Part shown: piece by piece, positions 1-5,177 of the stretch
Numbering within the stretch: position 1 is the first letter of the stretch
Layout: each line of letters begins with the position of its first letter
Assembly: GCA_947174735.1 (NCBI GenBank)
Contig: CAMWKC010000097.1
Coordinates: 1 to 7,660, forward strand
DNA from: an uncultured Porphyromonadaceae bacterium
GTDB taxonomy: Bacteria > Bacteroidota > Bacteroidia > Bacteroidales > Muribaculaceae
Length of the DNA stretch: 7,660 nt
Direction of reading: 5' to 3'
Notes under the pieces: generated by a model
Told to the model about the DNA's origin: nothing
The model's database searches: none
Seen by the model: the letters and a program-made list of their open reading frames with translations, nothing else
Made by a program: the position numbers and the translations under genes

Positions 1-1
1 T

Positions 2-610
2 ACTTACAGAAATCTTGGTATAGATGAAACAGTTACTCGTAATCATTCAACTCCTAAAGTGATTGATATTATCAATAGTTTATCGGAGGAAGAATTGAAC
101 GCCATTATAAATTTACCATACTCACAAGAGGTCATAAAACATCAGGAAGAAGCTTATGATAGATGGTTCTCAACCTTCTTTAATCATTTTTCTGCTGAAG
201 ATTATGTACTTCTTTCGAAAACAATAGACGAGTATTTGGAGTATGGAGGAAATAATGTAAATAGAGTTATAGAATTAGGTGCTGTGTTCTCAGATGAGGC
301 ATTGAAACTATTATTTATAAATACTTGTATATGTGCAGATTGCCTAGCAGATAAGAATTTTTGGTTAAATCCAAACATCAAGAATACAGCACATCGAATA
401 AGCGGCAATGAAATTACTTGCAGAACTGCTTTTTGGAATAAACTAAGACTCATTTCTCTCACAGCAACAGCACCTGAAGCGATAGAACTAGCTTGTCTAT
501 CAGGACCTTTACTCCCCACTATAGAGGAATTAGAAGCAGCTGCAGCCGTTTTAGGTGCTGCAGATGCCGCATGGGATTACTATGCTTGTACACATTATGG
601 CATACACTAA
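2..610 (+). CDS. 3' part of an unrecognised cysteine-containing protein (5' end outside the window)
   Basis: I do not recognise this protein. The frame ending in TAA at 608-610 has no stop back to position 2, so 202 residues are visible and the true start probably lies before the window. The GTG at 59 is the first possible start codon in this frame and would give 183 residues, but nothing marks it as a start. Counted from that GTG, residues 1-85 look mostly helical and acidic, with an aromatic patch near residues 33-44. Six cysteines lie in the second half: a C-x-C-x-x-C cluster at 90, 92 and 95, then single ones at 121, 146 and 177. The C-terminus is rich in alanine and ends in an aromatic stretch with the last cysteine. 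There is no obvious membrane span, and the N-terminus that could show a signal peptide is missing. The gene is AT-rich, like the two small membrane-protein genes after it. An exported polypeptide stabilised by disulfides is possible but unproven. Confidence 0.7.
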   Translation, partial: TYRNLGIDETVTRNHSTPKVIDIINSLSEEELNAIINLPYSQEVIKHQEEAYDRWFSTFFNHFSAEDYVLLSKTIDEYLEYGGNNVNRVIELGAVFSDEALKLLFINTCICADCLADKNFWLNPNIKNTAHRISGNEITCRTAFWNKLRLISLTATAPEAIELACLSGPLLPTIEELEAAAAVLGAADAAWDYYACTHYGIH

Positions 611-653
611 TATCTAAGTGGCTAGGCTAATTCTTAAGACTTAATAAAAGTGT

Positions 654-932
654 ATGAAATTACATAATTTGTATATACCCGGTAAAAAATTTATATTAGC
701 CGGAGAGATATTAAGCGTAGTATTAATGCTGGTAGGTGTATTAATGCCTGGTGACGTACCATCATGGTTAATGTGGACTATTGTGGGTATATACTATGCC
801 ATATTTTTATACGTGATAATGTATCTCATAATTAAGGGAAAAGCCAGAGAATATATCGAGATTATAATATTGTTTCTGACAGTAGGCGGATTGATAACTT
901 TTTTAGCTTTACTTCCTATTCCGACAAATTAG
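654..932 (+). CDS. Small three-span membrane protein, function unknown
   Basis: This 92-residue protein is not recognised. It has three hydrophobic segments, at about residues 13-32, 37-62 and 67-89, with short loops between them. The loop after the second segment is basic (KGKARE), which places it in the cytoplasm by the positive-inside rule, with the N-terminus outside and the C-terminus periplasmic, or the reverse if the first segment does not insert. There is no catalytic motif. The ATG at 654 follows an A-rich stretch without a clear Shine-Dalgarno, as is usual in Bacteroidota. The gene starts 43 bases after the preceding gene and ends 22 bases before the next small membrane protein, so the three could be cotranscribed. 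Low G+C sets it apart from the genes after 1294. A small membrane immunity or accessory protein is conceivable, but only from context. Confidence 0.65.
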   Translation: MKLHNLYIPGKKFILAGEILSVVLMLVGVLMPGDVPSWLMWTIVGIYYAIFLYVIMYLIIKGKAREYIEIIILFLTVGGLITFLALLPIPTN

Positions 933-954
933 AAATTAGCTAAGCAAGTTAAAT

Positions 955-1167
955 ATGAATATATTAATATTTATAATTATTCTTATACCGTTGCTGCTTA
1001 TCCCTGCCAGCGTTCTGTACAGTGCCTATCAGAGACGTAAGCCAGGCAACAAGTTTGCGGATGATGAGCATCGGAATAATTTTCGCTTCAAAATATTTCT
1101 AATTAGCTTGGTAATGTGTGGCATCGCTATACTGATACTCTACCTTATATCGCGTAACACTCCTTAA
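955..1167 (+). CDS. Small two-span membrane protein, function unknown
   Basis: This 70-residue protein is not recognised. It has a very hydrophobic N-terminal span at about residues 3-23 and a second span at about 47-65. Between them lies a polar, strongly charged loop of some 23 residues (QRRKPGNK followed by DDEHR and more basic residues), which is probably cytoplasmic, putting both ends outside. The first span could be mistaken for a signal peptide, but the basic residues follow it rather than precede it, which favours a membrane anchor. The start ATG at 955 is 22 bases after the stop of the 92-residue membrane protein, and a hairpin with A and T tracts begins about 28 bases after the stop. 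The gene shares the AT-rich composition of its upstream neighbours and is probably the last gene of that unit. Its short length makes the call moderate rather than firm. Confidence 0.6.
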   Translation: MNILIFIIILIPLLLIPASVLYSAYQRRKPGNKFADDEHRNNFRFKIFLISLVMCGIAILILYLISRNTP

Positions 1168-1194
1168 AAAGTTAAATTAGCTCATCGTAGTATT

Positions 1195-1233
1195 AAAAAA
1201 AGCCGTACTCTTTTTGGGTATGGCATTTTTTTT
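1195..1233 (+). terminator. Rho-independent terminator, probably bidirectional
   Basis: A 9-bp stem pairs 1202-1210 (GCCGTACTC) with 1216-1224 (GGGTATGGC), with two G-U type pairs and a TTTTT loop. It is followed, after one A, by eight T residues (1226-1233), and preceded by seven A residues (1195-1201). The T tract serves transcription from the left. The A tract would read as a U tract for transcription from the right. It closes the AT-rich gene block. Confidence 0.75.
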
Positions 1234-1293
1234 ATAATTTTACCGTGTGAAATCTAAACACTCTTTGACCACAACCCTATCAGCCGAAAGTCT

Positions 1294-1647
1294 ATGAGAC
1301 GCCGAACCCACCGACTCGCTTGTATAGCCGCTGCCATTCTGGTACTGGCGGTCGCCGACTTACGGGCTAACAACCCGCAGGCAGCGCAACAACACACGTG
1401 GGAGACTCTTAAGACCGAGAGGGCCGATACACGGCAGGTAGCTAAAGAAGCTGAAATCGAAATCAAGACCGCCAACGGAGTCATTATAGTCACTACGGGC
1501 CGACAGGTCGAAATCAAGGTATTCAGTATCATAGGCCGACAGGTGTCTCAGCAGACACTCGCGCCTGGAACACACCAGCTGCAACTGCCCACACACGGAG
1601 TCTACATAGTCAAAGTCGACGACTTCACTTGCAAAGTGGCTATATAA
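1294..1647 (+). CDS. Small exported protein with a stand-alone T9SS sorting-tail-like C-terminal domain
   Basis: This 117-residue protein begins with a signal peptide: MRRRTHR as the basic region, a hydrophobic core at about residues 8-21 and a likely cleavage after residue 25 (LRA|NN). A polar linker of about 30 residues follows. Residues 55-117 resemble the Por secretion / type IX sorting domain family (type A). They show a beta-strand start (IEIKTANG), the 'VFSIIGRQV' strand-turn that matches the family's V-x-x-x-x-G-R-x-V pattern (residues 76-84), a Pro-Gly turn at 91-92, and the 'GVYIVKV' strand near the end (102-108). In typical members this domain is the last 70-80 residues of a large secreted enzyme. 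Here almost nothing precedes it. A short direct repeat (GGCCGACAGGT at 1498-1508 and 1534-1544) gives GRQV twice, 12 residues apart. The start at 1294 is chosen because it yields the complete signal peptide. The gene lies 59 bases before ilvE. Role unknown. Confidence 0.75.
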   Translation: MRRRTHRLACIAAAILVLAVADLRANNPQAAQQHTWETLKTERADTRQVAKEAEIEIKTANGVIIVTTGRQVEIKVFSIIGRQVSQQTLAPGTHQLQLPTHGVYIVKVDDFTCKVAI

Positions 1648-1706
1648 CCGCAAAAGCCGCTAACTTCACACAGACAGACATCTAACCATTATATCTACCA
1701 GAACAC

Positions 1707-2738
1707 ATGAAAGAAACAAAAATCGACTGGGCAAATCTGACATTCAGCTACATGCCTACCGACTACAACGTACGTTGCACTTACAAAGACGGAAAATGGG
1801 GCGAAATCGAAGTTTCAGACTCCGAATACATACCCATGCACATAGCAGCTTCATGTCTGCACTACGGACAGGAGTCGTTCGAAGGTCTTAAGGCCTTCCG
1901 TGGCAAAGACGGCAAAGTACGTGTATTCCGTATGGAAGAGAACGCCAAGCGTTTCATCCGTTCGGCCGAAGGCATCAAGATGCAGCCCATGCCCGTAGAA
2001 CTCTTCTGCGAGATGGTGCGCAAGGTAGTGAAGCTCAACGAACGCTTCATTCCTCCCTACGGCACCGGTGCCTCGCTGTATATACGTCCCCTCGAAATCG
2101 GTATCTCACCCCGTGTAGGTGTAAAACCCGCCGATGAATATATGGTCATTATGCTTGTGACTCCGGTAGGTCCCTACTTCAAGTCCGGCTTCAAACCCAC
2201 CAAAGTGTGCATGAGCCGCGAGTATGACCGTGTTGCACCTAAAGGCACTGGTTCAATCAAAGTGGGCGGCAACTATGCCGCTTCGCTCGTAGCAGGTGAG
2301 AAAGCTCATGACCTCGGCTACTCAGTGATGCTGTATATCGACCCCAAAGAGAAGAAATATCTTGACGAATGCGGAGCCGCTAACTTCTTCGGTGTACGCG
2401 ACGGCAAATACATTACTCCCCACTCCGAATCTATCCTTCCTTCTATCACCAACATGAGTCTCACTCAAGTAGCTAAAGACCTCGGTATGGAGGTTGAGCG
2501 CCGCCACATACCTGTAGAGGAACTGGAGACATTCGAAGAAGTAGGTGCCTGCGGTACAGCTGCCGTTATCTCGCCCATCGGTCAGATAGACGACCTCGAC
2601 ACCGGCCGCCAGTATGTATTCTCAGCCGACGGCAAACCGGGTCCGTGGAGTGAAAAACTCTACAACGCTCTGCGCGCCATACAGTACGGCGAAGCTGACG
2701 ACATCCACGGCTGGTGCGAAATAATCGACTTCGACTAA
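1707..2738 (+). CDS. ilvE: Branched-chain amino acid aminotransferase
   Basis: This PLP-dependent enzyme transfers the amino group between glutamate and the 2-oxo acids of leucine, isoleucine and valine, the last step of their synthesis and the first of their breakdown (EC 2.6.1.42), in the cytoplasm. At 343 residues it has the length of the longer, eukaryote-like branch of fold-type IV aminotransferases (the ilvE_II type). Visible family motifs are ESFEGLKAFRG near residue 56, the PLP-binding lysine K185 in IKVGGNYAAS, the cofactor-contacting glutamate E221 in LDECGAANFFGV, and the phosphate/substrate loop GACGTAAVISP starting at residue 280. All key residues are present and the gene is intact. 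The ATG at 1707 gives the usual N-terminus (KIDWANLTFSYMPTD). The HD-domain gene starts 8 bases after its stop, so the two are very likely cotranscribed. The D-amino-acid and aminodeoxychorismate lyase relatives are less likely given the length and motifs. Confidence 0.95.
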   Translation: MKETKIDWANLTFSYMPTDYNVRCTYKDGKWGEIEVSDSEYIPMHIAASCLHYGQESFEGLKAFRGKDGKVRVFRMEENAKRFIRSAEGIKMQPMPVELFCEMVRKVVKLNERFIPPYGTGASLYIRPLEIGISPRVGVKPADEYMVIMLVTPVGPYFKSGFKPTKVCMSREYDRVAPKGTGSIKVGGNYAASLVAGEKAHDLGYSVMLYIDPKEKKYLDECGAANFFGVRDGKYITPHSESILPSITNMSLTQVAKDLGMEVERRHIPVEELETFEEVGACGTAAVISPIGQIDDLDTGRQYVFSADGKPGPWSEKLYNALRAIQYGEADDIHGWCEIIDFD

Positions 2739-2746
2739 GAAAGAAT

Positions 2747-3289
2747 ATGACACCCCTTGAGGTAATCGATCTGTATTACGCCTCAAGTCCTGCACTACGC
2801 GCCTTGCTGCTCACACACTCGGAGTGTGTGGCCGGCAAGGCGCTGGCATGTGCACGCGACCGTGGCGTGGAGTGCGACCTTGACTTCGTGCGTGAGGCCG
2901 CCATGTTGCACGATATAGGTATTATAAATACTGACGCTCCGGGAATACTGTGTCATGGTACCCTACCCTACATCTGTCACGGCATCGAAGGGCGGCGTAT
3001 GCTCGAAGCCCTCGGCCTGCCGCGACACGCGATGGTATGCGAACGGCACACCGGCGCCGGACTGACCATAGCCGACATAGAGGTCCAGAAACTGCCGCTG
3101 CCACACCGAGATATGTGTCCGGTCACAGTCGAAGAGCAGCTTATATGCTATGCCGATAAATTCTACTCCAAATCCGGTGACCCAACAGCCGAAAAACCGC
3201 TTGACCGCGTGCTGCGCTCAATGGAGCGGCACGGCAGCGACACCCTCGCACGCTTCCTCGAAATGCACCGTCGCTTCGGACACCTCTGA
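2747..3289 (+). CDS. HD-domain (HDIG-type) predicted metal-dependent phosphohydrolase
   Basis: This 180-residue cytoplasmic protein carries the metal-binding residues of the HD superfamily: H24 (THSECVAGKA), the HD pair H55-D56 in MLHDIGI, H78, H101 in ERHTGAGL, and D137 in CYADKFYSK. The HDIG signature and the ERH-x-GAG and YADK segments match the small stand-alone HDIG proteins grouped in families such as TIGR00295. These are predicted phosphohydrolases whose substrates are mostly unknown. No GGDEF, receiver or nucleotidyltransferase domain is attached, so a specific role in cyclic-dinucleotide or ppGpp turnover cannot be claimed. I chose the ATG at 2747, 8 bases after the ilvE stop and preceded by an AAGAAAGAA purine stretch. 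An upstream ATG at 2714 in the same frame would overlap ilvE and add 11 basic residues with no family match. It is probably translated with ilvE. Confidence 0.85.
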   Translation: MTPLEVIDLYYASSPALRALLLTHSECVAGKALACARDRGVECDLDFVREAAMLHDIGIINTDAPGILCHGTLPYICHGIEGRRMLEALGLPRHAMVCERHTGAGLTIADIEVQKLPLPHRDMCPVTVEEQLICYADKFYSKSGDPTAEKPLDRVLRSMERHGSDTLARFLEMHRRFGHL

Positions 3290-3322
3290 ATCTAAACCAT
3301 CATTCTTCTGTTCCATACAGCA

Positions 3323-5008
3323 ATGTCGAAAACTGTTATCCTGTATATAATAATGCTGACAAGTCTTACCGCCTTCGCCACTCAGCGGCAAGACACACTT
3401 CCCAATGATCAGGCGTATTTGCTGAAACTGTGTTCAGAAGCTATGGAAAGACGTGACTTTCACAGTACACGTAGCCACGCCAGCTGCCTGAGAACCATAA
3501 GTCAACGTGAAGGTAACGATTATTATTTAGGATATGCCGACTATTACCTCGGCAGCGCCGAGATGTTTTTAGGTGCCAGTCCGAAAGCCGGAGAATTACT
3601 GAATGAGGCTTACAGACTGGCAAAGCATCTTGGCAATGACACACTGACCGGCAACGTACTCAACTGCCTTGCTATCTATGAGGGTAACGTCAATTCAAAT
3701 TACTATCTGGCACAGCACTATCTTATGCAGTGTAAGGACTATCCCGGTATGGAGGGAAGCGCTTACAGCAATCTGGCACAGGTAGCACGTCTGCAACGCG
3801 ATACCTCCGGTATAGAGTATGCACGGCGCTGTTACGACTACGGGCTGCGTACGGGAGAACGACATTATCTATACAGCGGTCTGAAATCACTGGCGGAATT
3901 CAGTATACTGCGTGAGGAGTATGAACAGGCACGTAAATATCTTGCTCAGGCGTATGATATAGCCGATAAATACGGTTACCATGACCGTGACACACTCGAT
4001 TTTCTTGAAGCCCTGATACTCAGTTATGAAGGTCACACAACAGAATCAACCGAAATACTGCTGCGTATAAAACCAAAGATAGAATCAGACTTCCCGATCT
4101 ATGTTCCCGAACTGTATATGGTGCTCGGCAAGAATGCCGAAAAGGAGCATCGCTACAATGACGCTATCAGCCTGCTTGCCGCCGGTATAGAGAAAGCACA
4201 GTCAGCCTCATCGAACGACTACCTTCCGCAACTTTATAAAATCACAGCCCAGAATTATGAATATCTGAGAGATTACAGACTGGCGGCTTCTTATATGACG
4301 AAAGCTCTGGAGGCAGCTGAAAATTTCGGACGTACCGAACGCAAACGTATGATGAACGAACGCCGGCTTATGCTTGAGGCGGTACATAAGGAACAGGAGC
4401 GCACCCTTGCAGAACAGAAAGCCCGTGAAAGCCGGCGTCTCAATATCGTGCTCGCTTTGCTGCTTGCCATAGCGGCTGCGGCCATAGCCCACGTGATAGT
4501 CACACTGCGCCGGCGTAACAGACTGTATGAACACATCGTACAACAAAACCTCAACATGCTGGCTGAAGAAGAACGTTACCGTCACCGGTTGGAAGAACTC
4601 GAAACACAACAATCGGACCATAACGAACGTGACAGACAGGCGGCAGCCAACCGTGAATCGAAATCCCGTGAGCTTTTCAACCGCCTGCAGCAGCTCATGA
4701 CTGATGAAGCTTTGTATCGTGATGCCAACCTTACGCGCGAGGCAGTTATAGAACGGCTGGGTACCAATCCCACCTATCTGGCACAGGCAATAAAAGAAAA
4801 CGCCGATATGAACTATGCCCAGTTTATAAATTCATTCCGTATGCGAGAAGCCGTAAGGATTCTTTCCGACCGTTCACGCCTCGAGACACCTATCAAAGAT
4901 ATAGCCGGTGAGGTAGGCTGTAACTCACTGACTACTTTCTACAAGCTTTTCCAACAGGCCACAGGTCTGTCACCATCGGCATACCGCAGGTCGCTGCTCA
5001 ATATATGA
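3323..5008 (+). CDS. Membrane-tethered regulator: periplasmic TPR domain, one membrane span, cytoplasmic AraC-type HTH
   Basis: The 561-residue protein begins with a signal peptide or anchor (hydrophobic core residues 4-18, likely cleavage AFA|TQ after residue 19). Residues about 25-345 are a helical array with tetratricopeptide-like repeats. The clearest are around EYEQARKYLAQAYDIADKYG and YNDAISLLAAGIEKAQ. An amphipathic charged helix (about 345-370) leads into a membrane span at about 373-395, immediately followed by RRRNR, which sets the C-terminal part in the cytoplasm. A charged coiled-coil stretch (about 400-460) precedes a C-terminal AraC-family DNA-binding domain with two helix-turn-helix units, starting near residues 470 and 524. 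The second contains the family motif G-C-N-S-x-x-T-F-Y-K-L-F-Q-x-x-x-G-x-S-P-x-A-Y-R. This architecture is common in Bacteroidales and suggests a one-protein sensor-regulator; the signal is unknown. It begins 33 bases after the HD gene and ends before a strong terminator. Target genes are not shown by the sequence; the protease gene downstream is one candidate. Confidence 0.88.
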   Translation: MSKTVILYIIMLTSLTAFATQRQDTLPNDQAYLLKLCSEAMERRDFHSTRSHASCLRTISQREGNDYYLGYADYYLGSAEMFLGASPKAGELLNEAYRLAKHLGNDTLTGNVLNCLAIYEGNVNSNYYLAQHYLMQCKDYPGMEGSAYSNLAQVARLQRDTSGIEYARRCYDYGLRTGERHYLYSGLKSLAEFSILREEYEQARKYLAQAYDIADKYGYHDRDTLDFLEALILSYEGHTTESTEILLRIKPKIESDFPIYVPELYMVLGKNAEKEHRYNDAISLLAAGIEKAQSASSNDYLPQLYKITAQNYEYLRDYRLAASYMTKALEAAENFGRTERKRMMNERRLMLEAVHKEQERTLAEQKARESRRLNIVLALLLAIAAAAIAHVIVTLRRRNRLYEHIVQQNLNMLAEEERYRHRLEELETQQSDHNERDRQAAANRESKSRELFNRLQQLMTDEALYRDANLTREAVIERLGTNPTYLAQAIKENADMNYAQFINSFRMREAVRILSDRSRLETPIKDIAGEVGCNSLTTFYKLFQQATGLSPSAYRRSLLNI

Positions 5009-5071
5009 CAGGGATCAGATAAATATATGCTTATTTTACCCTGCGACTTAAAATACTAATAATCAATACTC

Positions 5072-5117
5072 TCAATTCCCGATTTTTTAAATTAAAAAAT
5101 CGGGAATTGATTTTTTT
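5072..5117 (+). terminator. Strong rho-independent terminator (perfect 19-bp inverted repeat plus seven T)
   Basis: The arm at 5072-5090 (TCAATTCCCGATTTTTTAA) is the exact reverse complement of 5092-5110, with a single A between them, so the loop forms by opening the A/T-rich centre. The arm includes the G/C run CCCG. Seven T residues follow (5111-5117). No T tract lies on the other side in the opposite sense, so it acts on + strand transcription, ending the regulator gene and probably the unit from ilvE onwards. Confidence 0.88.
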
Positions 5118-5146
5118 GACAGCTTCATAACCACTGTATAACTTTG
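5115..5146 (+). promoter_or_regulatory. Bacteroidota-type promoter for the M6 protease gene
   Basis: TTTG at 5115-5118 and TAACTTTG at 5139-5146, separated by 20 bases, match the Bacteroides housekeeping sigma consensus (TTTG at -33, TAnnTTTG at -7) exactly in sequence and within the usual spacing. Transcription would begin several bases after 5146, giving a short leader of about 25 bases before the ATG at 5178. The -33 TTTG uses the last three T residues of the terminator's T tract, so termination of the upstream unit and initiation of this gene share bases. Confidence 0.75.
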
Positions 5147-5177
5147 CGGGCATCTAACAGAACGACATAATACGATT

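Noticed and set aside
933..1182. AAATTAGCT (933-941 and 1174-1182) and AAGTTAAAT (946-954 and 1169-1177) occur in the gaps on both sides of the 70-residue membrane-protein gene, in opposite order.
   Set aside because: The words are only nine bases long, in very AT-rich sequence. They are not arranged as clean direct or inverted repeats and do not look like attachment sites.
1256..1267. Possible -7 promoter element ending in TTTG before the 117-residue exported protein gene.
   Set aside because: The TTTG is preceded by AC rather than TA two bases upstream, and no TTTG lies at the proper -33 distance.
1661..1668. TAACTTCA upstream of ilvE as a possible -7 promoter element.
   Set aside because: It misses the last two bases of TAnnTTTG and has no -33 TTTG 19-21 bases upstream.
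2714..2746. Earlier ATG start for the HD-domain gene, overlapping the end of ilvE.
   Set aside because: The added 11 residues are low-complexity basic sequence created by reading ilvE out of frame. The ATG at 2747 has better spacing and gives the normal family N-terminus.
4208..4621. 137-codon open frame on the - strand within the regulator gene.
   Set aside because: It lies wholly inside a well-supported domain-bearing gene on the + strand, and its translation shows no recognisable domain. The same applies to the other antisense frames within ilvE and the protease gene.
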